The notes: generated from the letters alone by a model not told the origin. A stretch of 64,000 nt of DNA from Thalassia testudinum (GCA_037157565.1 JAZHRO010000024.1:11352501-11416500); one strand, 5' to 3'. Counted from the first letter of the stretch, positions 11,664-23,831 are shown. Numbers and translations: made by a program.

Positions 11664-12609
11664 CATGACTTCCTATAGATTGGGATTCAAACGCCTCTGC
11701 ATCTCACGGGAAGGTCGTGCGCCCTCTTCTGAATAAATGCGGTGCGTGCAATAAGAGAGACTTATTCCAGTCAAATCATCGAGAGTCCAACCAATGGCTC
11801 TACGATGTTGCTGAAGAACAATAATCAGACGGGATTCCTGATCAGGAGTAAGCTTGGAGTTTATAATTACAGGAAAAGTCTGATTAGAACCCAAAAGGAT
11901 GTATTTCAAATGATCGGGAAGGGGTTTTAGTTCAAGGATGGGGTTATCAGCAGCAGCGGGTGGTTCAGGGTAAGTGTGAGGTTTAAGGATAGGAGTTATG
12001 GGTTTGTCTAAATCAGGGTCTGACTCCTCTAATTGCGGTTCAAGATCTTTCTGTGGTTGATGAGGCATAATCAGGTTATTCTCAAAATGTGTTTCATCAA
12101 CCAAAGCCTTATTATCACAGATTTGTTCAATGACACCGCAATTGATTCCTTGTTGGGCCTTAAAGATATCAATTTTGAGAGTCTGATTCCCAAATTTTTG
12201 TTCTATTTGGCCCTCCTCACAACTGATGTTGGCTCTAGCAGTGGCCAGGAAAGGTCTCCCTAGAATGATTGGTGTATCCCTAGGGTTTTAGGTGTGTCCA
12301 TGTCTAAGACTATGAAGTCTACAGGGAAATAGAAGTCCCTCATTCTTACAATAACATCCTCAAGAATCCCTTTAGGTGACTTTATAGATCGATCTGCTAA
12401 CTATAGTGTCACCTCAGTTGGTTTTAGCTCAGATTCTTCTAGGTGGTTAAGTAAGGATGTGGGTTTCAGATTTATGGAAGCTCCCAAGTCTAGCAATGCT
12501 CTGTCGAACTGGGTTTCACCTATTTTGCATGAAATCAGGGGAGTACCTAGATCTTTGCCTTGGGTGGGAGTCTACTCAGGATTACAGAGCTGGCTTGCTC
12601 TGACAGTAC
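11664..12609 (-). pseudogene. Athila-type protease and linker, element C
   Basis: Reading from 12609 towards 11664, the minus strand shows LSEQASSVIL and RLPPK, then ALLDLGASINL, an Athila-type protease active site. The region then runs through DFIVLDMD and RPFLATARANI to the linker with LKPLPDHLKYILLG and GWTLDDLTGIS. Several stops interrupt it; the longest open part is 11673-12104. In a functional element the protease cuts Gag-Pol. It joins gag across the F insertion: the two flanks continue one another once the 5-bp duplication is allowed for. Confidence 0.8.
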
Positions 12610-13020
12610 AATTGTGTAGGTGCTAGAGCACCACGATCATTTGTTTTGATGATAACAAAACACGTGTTATTTAACATTTGCACTTGGAGTCTTAGATTTC
12701 CGGTCAATTGCAAATGTAGACGTGTTTAGACGGAATTCGAGCTCGCATCCAGGACGGATTGGAGGAGCTTGATGGAGAACAGATGAGATTCGCGAGGAGC
12801 GCTAGATTGAAGATGGAAGGACAAGAAGAATAGGATAGAATTTTGTTTAATCCTTTCATGTACTTTTATCTTTATTTTGCTTGCTCTTTTTATTTCCTTA
12901 GAACATTATGTTAAAGAGCCTCAAAGTACCCTAACAGTAATCCTAGGAACACCTGCACAACCCTAGGATACTTAGGTTTTCTGTAGAGAACTTAGAAAAC
13001 CAATATAGGGTTCAAACAGC

Positions 13021-13575
13021 ATTTCCAGACGTCTAATTCCAAAATCAGACGTCTGATAAAGTGTTTTAAGATGTCTGACTGTTGATTCAGACGTCTGATA
13101 ACTATTAGGCTGGACATAGTTAGTTCTGTCTGATGAAATCAGACGTCCAGACCTTAGACCAGACGTCTTAGGAGACATCTGATGACGTTGCCAGACGTCC
13201 AATTAGTGGACCATTGGCTGGCTTAGCAAACACTCAAGAATGTGACCGTTAGAGCCTTATCAGACGTCCATAGGACTTTCCAGATGCCTGATAATTGACT
13301 GTTTTGCCTCGGCTGACCCAAAATCTCTTCTCAGAGATTTTCTAGCCATTGCAACGTTTGGAAATCCATTCCCACAGAAAAAGTAAGTTTCCATACGTCC
13401 ATACATAGTGCCAGACGTCCTATATGTCGTCTGATGGACTTGCACTAGAACCCTGTTTAGATCTGATCCAAGTCAGGAAGAGACCCGCCCAAAATCAGAC
13501 GTCTAACCTTGAAATCAGACGTCTTAAAGTGAACCTCAAGACGTCTGATGCCAGAATGAGACGTCTGATAAGCCT
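13021..13575 (+). promoter_or_regulatory. Array of CAGACGTCTG palindromes upstream of the LTR F TATA box
   Basis: About eleven GACGTC cores occur in 555 bases, most within TCAGACGTCTGAT or CCAGACGTC contexts, plus several one-base variants. One pair forms a hairpin: AGATGTCTGA (13069-13078) and TCAGACGTCT (13087-13096). The array ends about 100 bp before the TATA box at 13679, a position suited to an upstream control region. GACGTC is the core of the plant bZIP C-box; binding is inferred. Confidence 0.6.
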
Positions 13576-13678
13576 GTCAGAACAATGATTGTTCCTGATT
13601 TCGGAGTGATTCTCTTGGGCTTTGCACCCAACGGCTATAGAACCTTTCCTAAGCCTTCCAAAGCCTTCCTAAGGCCTC

Positions 13679-13686
13679 TATAAATA
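13679..13686 (+). promoter_or_regulatory. TATA box of LTR F
   Basis: The sequence TATAAATA sits within CCTCTATAAATAGAGG, a near-palindrome. The reversed copy G keeps it at about 30117-30131. Its place inside an LTR, downstream of the palindrome array, fits a U3 promoter. Confidence 0.65.
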
Positions 13687-14348
13687 GAGGGAAACTTTTG
13701 CAACACAAAAACACACCTAGAGAGACCAAGATACACAAGAAACACTTTGTAATACACTTTCCACTCTCTTGTGTCCTAACTAGCTCTTGCTCTCCAAGCT
13801 CAAGTTCCATTCTCTTGAAAGCATCAAGCTGTTGCGCACCCGCTCTCCCGCCGTAGTTCACGATAGCGAAGTTGCGCAGTCGCGTGGCTCACGCACCGCA
13901 TCATCAACTCGACGCACTCCTTGCAAAGGGGAGTATCCTAATTCCTATAGAAGCTAGGTTTAAAATTACTTTGTTGGCTCTATAGGATTATTTGTTTATT
14001 TTATCTTTGTTATTTGGTTGGGTATTCGCTTTGCGAATTCCCGTCTCCTTCGTGAGACAAAATCCTTCTCGTGAAGAGAAGGGGTTGAGGTACGCTACCC
14101 TCGTTTAAGTAGCGTGGTTGTATTGAGGTTGAATCACCCTCGTTTAAAGTGATTCGATTTAGTGGATTTTGATCAACTTGGTTGATCGGAAAATCCTAAC
14201 TCGAGAGGGTTAGGTGGTGGTTTTCACCCGGTTTGGGTTTCCACCTAAAAGTTCTTGTGTACTTGTGTGATTGCTTATTTGTGAGATTATATTTCAATTC
14301 CGCAATTATTACGTCACCCCCTCCTGGTAAGGTCGAACCTTCAAATTG

Positions 14349-16468
14349 GACTCCCACTCTTGGTTCGTAGCTTACGTTGAGGTGTACATACATTCTTCAA
14401 GAATCGTGCGTAAGCTGGTACATGGCGAATCGCATCCATCAAGGGGATGTTTATTTGGACCTGCTCAAAGAGCTTGACCAGGTCCTCCTCAGGTGCCACG
14501 GGTTTGGTTGTCTTCTTTCCCTTGGTCAAGGCCTCTGGAAGTGGAACCTTAGTTGGTTCTTCTAGGATAGGTCTAGGTCTTTGATCTGGGGCAGGGATAA
14601 GAACGTCCTGGATTACTGTCCTAGGGTTTGGATCACTACTAAGCTTGTAGTGGTCTGGATAAGGTGGATCTTGGGTCTCCTTACCACTACGGGTGGTCAC
14701 AGAATTCAGTCCTGCCTAGTTCTGGTTAGGGTTTGATAGGATGGGTTGCTGCTGATAACTCGCATAAGAATTGGAAGCCTCCATCCCGTTAGGTGAAGGA
14801 ACAGAGGGGGCCTGATAAATCATGTGAGCTTGGCCCGGGTTTGGGTTCATAACGCACCTCTGGGTCGGCACGTTATTAGGGTTAGGAAGAGGTTGAGAAG
14901 GAAGTGTGCCTGGTTGGCGAGAATTTACCAACTGGGCCAGTTGGTTTCAAACCTCTGTGATTTCGTTCTCTGAATAGCCGTTGCTTTTGAATAGCTGCAT
15001 TCGTTCTCTGAATGTCAGCCAGGGTTTGAAGGATAAGGGACATTTGGTCTTGGTTTGGCCCTGATGGATAAGTAGGGTTGAGCCGAGGCTGAGGCGGCTG
15101 GTAAGGACGAGGTGGTTGTGGACAAGGCTGAAAGGATGGTCTTTGAGTTTGGGAATTTCCCGCCCACTGGAAGTTGGGATGGTTTCGCCATCCAAGATTG
15201 TAAGTATTGGAAAATGGGTCATTCTGAATGGCGTTGAGGTCCTTGCAGGTCTGAGGAACCTCTGAAGAGTCAGAGAATAGGGGAGTGGAATTCCCCTGGC
15301 TAGTATAGAAAGGATGGGAGGATCCTCCGATCCGAGAATCAGATGGGGGTAGATATGGTTTCATCCCAGGAGAAGGTCGGTAGAGAATGTTTTGCACAGT
15401 CTCCCGTGTGGAAGGAGGCTGTGCAAAGGAATTATGCACAGAGGTGGCTCACTGCAAGTGCTGAGTCAGCTCATCCACCTTCTTCTCAATAATAGAGACC
15501 TTATCCAATCGACTGGCCATCAATTCCAGATCGACTGATGCGGACAGGCCCTGCATCTCGTGTGCTCCCCTAAGGTTCGTCGATGCTCGGGTATTCGTCC
15601 TGTCGAATAATCCCATGGAGTCATTATTGATGGAGTTCTCACACATATTTTCGAGAATCTCCCACACGGTGTCCTCATGCTGACCCATGATATTCCCTCT
15701 GCAAGTTACATTGACAAAAAGCATAATATCTTCACGGAGTCCCTGGTAAAAAGACTAGACTTGTTCCTATTTAGGAACTTCGTGATGGGGGCACTTCCTC
15801 ATGAGATCCTGAAAGCAATCCCATGCCTCATGGAGAGGTTCTCCCATTTTTTGCGTGAAGTGGGTAATCTGATGGCACAAGGCATTGGTCTGACTAACGG
15901 GAAAGAACTTCTTCAAGAACTCGGACTGAAGTTCCTCCCAATTGTTGATCGGCGAGGTCTGTGTTTGATACCAATGAGCGGCCTTGTCCATAAGGGAGAA
16001 GGAAAACATCTTCATGACGAGAATATCCCGATTTTGTGCATCTGACCTAAAAGTCTGGGCCAAATGCTTTAGCTGTTTAATGTGCTGGAAGGACTCTTCA
16101 GAATTAAGCTCATGGAATTTAGGTATGGCATGAATTATGTTGGGCTTTAGTTCAGAATCAAGTCCTCCAGTCGGGATTCTGACTCGAGACTCAATAGCCA
16201 CTGCAGCAGGATTATAATGATCTCGCATCATGGGACGCTACGGTGGGTGCATGAAGTTCTGGAAGAGGTCATTGAGTCGCTGGAGTTGGTGCTCCAGATT
16301 GTTCTCTTCCTCAACTGGCTGAGCCATTGTGGAAGAAGAAGGTGAGTTGGGTTCGAACTCGAAGGAGAGGTCTATGTGAAGTGTTGATTGCACAAACAAG
16401 GGCACCGAGGCTCGGCCTCGAGGAGAGTGAATTTCTAAAGGAGGTTTCAAGGACCTCCTCCCAAACAT
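14349..16468 (-). pseudogene. Gag, element C (Athila type)
   Basis: From about 16468 the minus strand encodes an N-terminal part with a Glu-rich run, then the capsid-like segment with IPKFHELNSEESFQHI, AAHWYQTQ, LQSEFLKKFFP and HEAWDCFQDLMRKCPHH (15767-16231). A Pro/Gln-rich part with NDPFSNTYNLGWRNHPNF (14882-15439) and a C-terminal part ending CTPQRKLRT (14341-14700) follow. Frames are broken by stops at about 15767, 15449 and 14716 and a shift near 14930. In the family, Gag forms the particle shell. The start near 16468 or 16326 (MAQPVEEENN) is uncertain. Confidence 0.82.
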
Positions 16469-16469
16469 A

Positions 16470-17390
16470 CACTGATGGAGAGGATGAGTTTAGTAGGTGC
16501 TGGACCCAATTAAGACACCCAGAATGTTGGGTGACTATAGAGGTTCGGGGAAGATGGACCCCTTGATCAGAAGATCGTCCACCTGAGAATTACTTGGGCA
16601 GCCAAAGAGGGTGAGTCCCGTGAAGACCCCTACATGATAGAGCGCCCCCACGAGTTACAGGGTTTCCCCCACCCGACCTCTCTTGTCACTGAGATTCTAG
16701 GTAGACCAGAATGGGGACCTTGACCTCTTAAGTCTACCACTTTTAGTTAGGATCAAGGTGCTTAGGTTCTCACTTGAACTTTAGCCTTTTGAGTGCAAAG
16801 AATGACCTAAGTTTAAGGTTGGTTGACCCAAGGGGTCAACTTCACCTGCTAGTTCCTTTGAGAGCTTATTAGGTCTTTATCTTTTAGGGTTCAAGTGTTT
16901 TTAAGAGCCAAATTTCTTAGGGTTTCTCTAAATAGGTGCTTTCAAACAATGCCTTGGGCACACTTCTCTTTGGGAATTCTCAATTCTTGCTTTAGAAAGT
17001 GTCTCTAAAACCCTAATTTTGAATCTTATATTGGCTCTACTTGGTCCAGTTAGCTTCCTTTCGATTGGGTAATTAGGGCTCAGGTAAGAAGGTGTTAGCC
17101 CTAAATATCCTTAATGGATGTACAGATACACTGTGTTGAAATTGAAAAAAGGCAGCTTTGATGTTTTATTAAGTATGGAAGACAGGTTATGCCTAAATTG
17201 ATTTTTCTTTCTTTTTCTTCCTCTTTAGAATTTAGGGGTTAAAATGAGAGGATAGAAAATTACCTGTCCTAGGTGTGGTTGTTGTGTGGCTGCTTGTTGT
17301 CCTCTTGATTTCCTGTGCTTGCACAACAAAAGAGAAGAGATCAATAGAAACTCAAAAATCGTGAATTACTGGCTTCTAGAATAGCCGTTG
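16470..17390 (-). other. Untranslated leader of element C
   Basis: This stretch lies between the primer-binding site and gag. It has no open frame of note and no foreign insertion that I can see. Its length is normal for Athila-type elements. Confidence 0.6.
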
Positions 17391-17409
17391 CTCCTCGGCA
17401 ACGGTGCCA
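17391..17409 (-). other. Primer-binding site of element C (Asp-tRNA type)
   Basis: The minus strand reads TGGCACCGTTGCCGAGGAG, matching the TGGCGCCGTTGCCGGGGA-type site of Athila/Tat elements with a few differences. It abuts the LTR starting TGCTGG at 17413. Confidence 0.85.
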
Positions 17410-17412
17410 AAA

Positions 17413-19075
17413 TGCTGGTGATGCCTATTTGGTCTTTAAGGTTATTATAGTCATTGTGGTATATGACAAAACAGTTACCAGTTTAATACAATTTTTTTTT
17501 ACTCGGAATGACAAGTTTCCCGAGGTCGAACTCAAAGAGCAACTATAATTCTAGAAACATAAATTCACAATATATGATTTTACAAAATTTAAGAGATTCT
17601 CCTCTCTTCCTCTTCTCTTTTCTTCTTCTCTTTCAGCTGATTTTTCTCTTCTTCAATCTGCCTTCTTCCCTCTTCTTTTCTTTGCTGTGGTTGTGGTGAC
17701 CCTTTCTCTTTCTCCTTTCTTCCTCTCTGATTTTCTTCTTTGCGGCTACAGAGGCTTTTGCCTTCTCTTTCTTTCAGCTGCTAAGTCTTCCTTTCTTCTT
17801 CCTTCTTTTCTTCTTTTTCTTCTGCTCTGGCCATTCCTCTTCTTTCTTTCTTTCTCTCCTGTCTTCTTCTTTTTGCTCTGGTCGCTGACCTTCCGACATC
17901 TGACTTGGTGCTCATACGGCTTAACTGTGCGTTTGCTACAGTACGGCTCTTCTTCTTTTCCTTCAGCTCCTTTCCTTCCTTTCTTCTTCAGCAACTGCTA
18001 AGTGCGGCTAAGTCTTCAGCCGCTCCTCTTCTCTTCTTCTTCCTTCGCCTGCTTCTTCCTTCTTTTTCCTTCTTCCCTATGCGCACATACAACTATCAGT
18101 GCAAAACCTACCCCTACCCCTTCCCCGCGTCTCTCTTTCTCTCTGAATCTCTCTTTGGGAAAGCTCTCCCAGAGCCGGGTAATCGGGTTCGGGTTGCGCG
18201 CCTGAGACCAGGCCCACCGGCGTGCGGTGGTGGGTGAGGAGTGCTTGGTCGGGTAGTCGGATTCGACACAGACCTGCGGGGCGTGAGCGCGGGCGAGGGC
18301 GGGTGCGAGTGCGTGGCGTGCTGCGTGCGTGGGCGAGAGACCTAACCCTTGTGTATCGATGGCGAATAGCTTAATTCACAAATTCAATTTAAGTGTGGGC
18401 GCGAGGCCACACACTTACTAGTCCCACCTCCAGTCTGCGTGCCTACAAGCGAGAAGGCGTTGCCAATTGGGGCAGCAGCGAACGCTCGCGACCCCAATCG
18501 CAAACTTGGGCGCACTCGCGGAAGTGCCCCGCGCTGCCTAGGGCTCATGCCTAGGCTGGGGAGGTTCTAGAGCTGCCTGCGAAGAAGCTTCAGCAGCCCG
18601 TCAATGGCGGCGAGGAGGCGGAGACCTGAAATCACAAGGACAGCCTCACGGCCACATCAAACAACGCAGGGAGCCTCGTCGGAGTGTGGCGAAGGCAGTG
18701 CGAGGGTCGGCGAGGCGTAAGAGCGCCTGTGTCAGTGTGCCTAGGGCAGACTGTGTGTGCAGAAGTGGGTGTGTTCGGGGGGTGGTCGGGCGGTGAATGG
18801 AGTGGGGGAAACGTTTGAGTGGGGTAAGGGGGAGCTTCCTTCCTTATTACCCTTTTCAGATCTGATCATCCCACTTCCTTCCTTATTGAGCTCATTTGAC
18901 CTTCATTTAGACCCTTAATTACCCTGTTTTGCGCACTACATTGGTGAAATTACAGTTTTACCCCTTATGATTTGTCTTATTCTTTAACTCAGAATTCTCT
19001 GAGTTAAGCCTCTCTTTAGGTTTTGTAGGAGCTTTTTTACACTCATTTGGATTAAATTATGCTAGTTAGGGTTCA
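17413..19075 (-). repeat. 5' LTR of element C
   Basis: The left edge is fixed by the primer site. The right edge is placed at CA (19074-19075), just before the protease homology of D starts with GATGAGG. The LTR holds a long T/C-rich run (about 17580-18070) and a GC-rich part (18170-18780). Open frames within the T/C-rich run are low complexity and look non-coding. The 3' LTR is absent, so the right edge cannot be checked by LTR comparison. Confidence 0.65.
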
Positions 19076-19559
19076 TGATGAGGTTCTCATCAATCTCCTC
19101 GAGTTTTGCCGTCAGTTTGGGGTTGAGCAATGTACTGTTAAAGGTTCCATTCCTGATTAGAGGGCCAGGTGGATAATTGTTTGTCGTAGAGGAGATCTTT
19201 ATAGATTGCAAGTTCACTATAGGGGACACAGTCTTCCCACGCAACCTGATCATGATCCCGATGGAAGACTTTGGCATGATCCTAGGGATGGACTAGCTGT
19301 CTGCCTAACACACCCTGGTGGGCTGTTTTGGGAGGAAGATTGTCTTCTCCATACCGGAGTTGCATCCCTTTGAGTTTCACAGCCAGTCGGTAGACGAAGG
19401 TTTTAGGTGCATCTCCACGCTTCGGGCAGTAAAGCTTTTAAGCCAGGGGTGTGAGGGCTTCTTAGCTTGTGTTGTAGCAGAGCCTAGCCCCGTGGCCGAC
19501 TTTCGGAGTATCCCGGTGGTCTACGAGTTCCTCGACGTCTTCCCAGAGGAGCTACCAGG
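19076..19559 (+). pseudogene. Protease fragment, element D
   Basis: The frame reads SSSFAVSLG, VEEIFIDC, the flap-like FGMILGMD, GCFGRKIVFSIPEL, then VVAEPSPVADF and FLDVFPEELPG, which match the protease of A. The catalytic DSG is not recognisable at its 5' edge. Stop codons near 19175, 19291 and 19306 interrupt it. It ends at the E insertion, and the rest of pol resumes at 23901 after the ACTAC duplication. Confidence 0.82.
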
Positions 19560-21879
19560 ACTACTGATGAGTGGCTACTCATCATGGCTAAAAGGTTGAA
19601 ATTAAGCTAGACACTAAGCAAAACAATATCAAATTAACATATAAAAAGGGTTAAGTGTGGGAATTAAAGAAAAGACCTAAAACTTTTTAATGTGTGTTAA
19701 AACCTCATAATTAGGTCACAAAAGTGAGATACTCTGAAAATAAAAGAATAAATGATGATCCATGCATCAATTGAACACATAAACAAGTTTGAAAAGCCAA
19801 ATCAGAAGTAAAATCAATGTCTTAAATGTTCAATTAAGCACATGTAAAAATTTGAAAGCAATTGGACATCATTTAGGCTTAGAAATAAATAGATTACAAT
19901 TAGGTCCTTCATGCATTACATTTCTACCCTTCAAAACTCCTTCTTGGACCTTTTTGCAAGCCACAGGGACCCTTCTGTATGACTGCAAGGCCCTTCCAGT
20001 TATAGTTCTTTTCGCTTTTGGACCTGCACGCTATTCTTCTACCCCTTCGTTCAAGGGTCTTCCTGCAATTTTTCCCTCATTTCAGAGAGAAGCCTGTGTT
20101 CTTCACGGGCACTGTAGCACGCGAAGAACACAGCCATTCTTGACCGTCCATCGCACTTTTGATCTTGATCTGCGGCTGGATTCAAATGGAACCTTCGCGC
20201 GATTCGGTGCGTGCGTTCACCTCTCTTCCCAGATCTCATCTGACGGTCAGATCTCTTTCTTGACTCGCCCCGCGCTCTACCCATCTCATCCTCACCGCCG
20301 GCTTAATTTTGATTAACCTCACCCTTGCGGTGATTCCAGTCACTGAGCTGCTATTTAAGCACCTCAGTGGTGTCGCGTGCAAGGGATCGCTCCCTCCTAC
20401 ATCTCTTAGCGATCAGTTCGTCCACTCCAGTCTCTCCTCCTCATCTAGCCCCTGATTGCACAGCCACCGGCAGTGGAATCATCGCCTGCTCTCGACCCTC
20501 CTCGTCGCTAAGGACCTCGTAGCACCTGAGGACGACCCTGGAGTCTCACTAGCAAACTCTTCCCTCCGCTGGAGTCACCCTCCTCCTTTCTTCCTCCTTA
20601 GCCACCGGCTAAGGACCCATAGGTCCCATTCTTCCTTTTAGTTTAGGTTTTTAATTCTGCACAATTAGTGTTAGTTGTAGTTTACAGTAGTTTAGAATAG
20701 ATTTAGCTTTAATTGTTAGTGTTTAATGTTAGCTGTAGTTTAGATTAGTCTTAGGAGTAGAATTAGCATTAGATCCCCTCCCTCACCTCCTCTGATCAGT
20801 CCAGATCAGAGGGGAAGAATCATCTGTTCATTGTTCAATTTATCTCCCTCTTCATGTTTTGTTTTTCCACCATCCAATTCTGATTTATGTTTCTTTTAAC
20901 GATGAATTTTTCATCATTCACCCACACATCCGGACCCAATTTCAGATCTGATGGTGTACTGCCTCAGATCTGAAATTGGCGTCACAAGCACCATTTGGGG
21001 CTTCTCACTCACCCCATTTGTGTTCACAAAAGCCCCTTTTATTTTAGATTGATTGCCTCAGTTTGTCAGATTCACTTTAACATGGATTTTAAAGAATTTT
21101 GCTCTCTGGATTGCCTTGACAGATCTGACAAATTGAAGGGATTTTGGTTTTCCTTGTGGGCAAGGACTCTGAGAAGTTCTGTGGTGACAGAGAACAACTC
21201 AGAAGAGCCTTTCATGAATCTGTTTCTACCTTGATCTGAATGCATTCGCAAGCTTTTATAAATTCCTTTAATGCATTCTTAGTCTGTTTTGCCATTTTAG
21301 AACTGCCATACACCACCTGTTTTGATGATTATTTTTGTATGGTGATTTCCTAACCTAAGGAGTTCTCCATACTCCTTAAGGTTGCAAGAAACTGGGATTG
21401 TATGTTTTTGGTTTTAATTGATTGAGTTAAGTTCTCTTTCATGCTGTCTATAGCATTAGGAAGAGCTAACTCAATGCCATTTGTTGTTTTGATCTGAAAT
21501 GATGCTTTTGATGAGGGCTTCTTGTTGGGTATTTGAATTGAATTCTTATGTGATTTTCGTGAGATTTAAACCCTTATCAGATTTGGATTTCAACTCTCTA
21601 ACTTTTAGTTTGTTTTGAATTTCTCTTATTCCCAGTTATACAGTAACATGCTGCAACTTGCAGCTACATTTCCCTCCATCTCTAAATTCTCTTCTTCTCT
21701 ACAATTCCCCTCTCATCTGTGAATACATCCCCCTCTTCAAATGGACTAACTGCAGCAGCAGTTAGCCCATTTGACAGTGGCTTAAGCCACTGCTGCTGCT
21801 AAATAAAACACCCTGAACAACACATTCTCTTCTCTTCCCATCTTCTCTGACAGTAGCTTAGCTGCTGTTTCAAATGAAA

Positions 21880-22620
21880 TAAAAACTTAATTAACCCTTC
21901 TTCCTAACTTCCTACTAAAGCCTACTTATATATACTTAATTCTCACACTGTAAATATACATATCCATACTATTATAACTATAATATACAGCCTGATTATG
22001 TAAGTATACATACATAGATATACTGTAAATACTGCATGAACTTGTATATAAATCTATATACATATGTAATCTATGTAAATATATGTATAAGTACTGAATT
22101 ATTATGTATATATTTACTTAATTATATTTATATATGTACATATTTATATTTACTTAGTTAGTAGCTATACTATAGAATAAATTAGCTAAATTAATCATTT
22201 AGAGCTATAATTAAGTAAATAAATCTATAGACTTAGGTTAATATATATATAGTAAGTAATTTAAGTTAGTTAAAGTATATTTATATCTATTGTAGTTACT
22301 GTTAGCTTAGTTTTAATTTAAACTGCCCAGAATAGCTAGCTTAACTTAAATAAAATAGAAATAAATTTATAAAAATACAATAAAAATATGTACAAAATAC
22401 TTAAGTATGTAAATTAAATCTGTATAAGGTCAATTAGACCATTTACTAATTATTTTATAAGTAATTAACTATTTAATCACCTAAATCAACCTGTACAATC
22501 AGCCTAGTTTAGTGAATTTATTTGTATAGTAAACATATTTAAAATTCAAAATTAATTAATCAATTATGTAGTATTATGTAAATACTTTATTAACCATATT
22601 TTATTTTATTTTTTTATAAT
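21880..22620. other. AT-rich block inside the long LTR of E
   Basis: This part is dominated by TATATA- and TTAATTA-like sequence with many short near-repeats of TATATGTA. No gene or clear element ends are visible. Confidence 0.6.
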
Positions 22621-22684
22621 AATTTATGGCCCCCAAATCGAGGGCCAAAAGTGCGTTCAGGCCCAACTGCGCCTGATTTCCAGT

Positions 22685-22719
22685 GCACGATGTGGCGCTG
22701 GAATAGCGCCACATCGTGC
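22685..22719. repeat. Perfect 15-bp hairpin
   Basis: Arms GCACGATGTGGCGCT (22685-22699) and AGCGCCACATCGTGC (22705-22719) enclose the loop GGAAT. It lies at the start of a GC-rich patch (about 22630-22950) that differs in composition from the surrounding AT-rich LTR. It may mark the end of a small inserted element. Confidence 0.75.
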
Positions 22720-23831
22720 GCTGCAAATCGAGCGCAGCGACTTATTACGAATTTGTCCTACAGGCAAGGAAGTCATCACGGGTGCCGGGCGCCCGAAACA
22801 CAATGCCATGCCATTCGACCCGATTACCCAATACGCTCTGAACCGTCTGATATGCGATGATGTTGTGAACATGTGACGTGTGTGCGACCGGGGGCCCGAG
22901 CGTGGGGACTTGTTGTGGCGCATGGCTGAGGCGCAGCGCTTAGTATGAAAACGTAATTAAGCCACCTAATCAAAGATTAGGGCATGCCTAGTAGAGGTCA
23001 GGTCCCGCCCTCTGGGTGCAGCGTGTATCTCTCGAAAAGTGCGCCCGCAAATTAAACAAATTTTAAACTGAATAATAAAAGCTAATGACGGTTGCTTAAT
23101 CTCCTTCGCCGCAGCACCTGAAAACTCTGTTAAGGCCAAAACATAACGCAAACACAAAAGAGAAGAAGAAACGTCGCTATAGCCCATTACATTTGTATAA
23201 ATAAACCCATATAATTACTAACAAAATAAAATGATACTATAAACGTTGCTAAAGACCTCAGTTCGCTTCTTTAGGTTGTATATAGTGTTTTCTGAGATTT
23301 AGCGACACTTATATCTGTCACTGAAACTGCTGTATATGTTACTATAAATAACAAACTGATAAGTTAAGTCTCTACATCATTGCATCCTAAGGTATTATAT
23401 ACTATTATGTTAGTACTAATAGGATAACTTGTAAATACATAGTTTAGAGTATAATAATAGATTGTTTGATGCTTGTTCATAGTTAGATTTTTGCAAGCAT
23501 TTCTTAGTAATTAGGTAAATAAAACACACATTCATTCATTCTTTAATAAGATGTAAAGTTTCTTTTTGGAATTAGAGGATAATTTTGAGATCAAAGAGTG
23601 ACCGATGTAATTCAATAAATTGCCTCCCAGTAAACGACCTGGAACAAAACTAGTAAAAATTAAATAAATAAGCAAATGATAATAATGGTTGTAATGACTG
23701 GTACTCACCCATACTCACCACTATACAACATTCTTAATGTTATATTACACACTCTATACTACAACGACATGATCATAATAATTCATTGTCATACAGTCAC
23801 AGTCATTCATTCCAATTCCATATCATTTTTT

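Larger units (their letters stand above)
12615..14343 (+). repeat. Solo LTR F (1729 bp) with target duplication AATTG
   Basis: It begins TGTAGGTGCTAGAGC and ends CGAACCTTCA, and AATTG lies on both sides (12610-12614 and 14344-14348). It splits the gag-protease junction of element C. The start, with TTTTGATGATAACAAAA, recalls Copia elements of the SIRE/Maximus type, but no coding sequence supports that. A TATA box lies at 13679-13686. Between 13021 and 13575 there are about eleven copies of a GACGTC-centred palindrome. A reversed, truncated relative is G at 29444-30541. Confidence 0.88.
10325..19075 (-). mobile_element. Athila-type Ty3/gypsy retrotransposon C, truncated and interrupted
   Basis: On the minus strand the order is 5' LTR (about 17413-19075), Asp-tRNA-type primer site (17391-17409), leader, gag (about 16468-14349), protease and RT-RNase H (12609-10325). 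Gag motifs such as NDPFSNTYNLGWRNHPNF and the protease LDLGASINL are characteristic of the Athila lineage. Integrase and the 3' LTR are missing, cut at the end of LTR B. Solo LTR F splits the element at 12615-14343. Confidence 0.85.

Noticed and set aside
13021..13575. CRISPR-like or satellite array
   Set aside because: The repeats are 8-10-base palindromes with irregular spacing in a plant LTR, not regular repeats with unique spacers or a tandem satellite.
16340..16355. tRNA-like GGTTCGAAC segment
   Set aside because: No acceptor or anticodon stems can be formed around it.
17508..18237. Open frames rich in Phe, Leu and Ser
   Set aside because: They are translations of a T/C-rich run in the LTR of element C. 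They mimic membrane proteins but have no conserved motif.
22966..23187. Minus-strand frame with a CLICGRTF motif
   Set aside because: One Cys-x-x-Cys pair is too little to call a zinc finger, and the frame lies inside LTR E.
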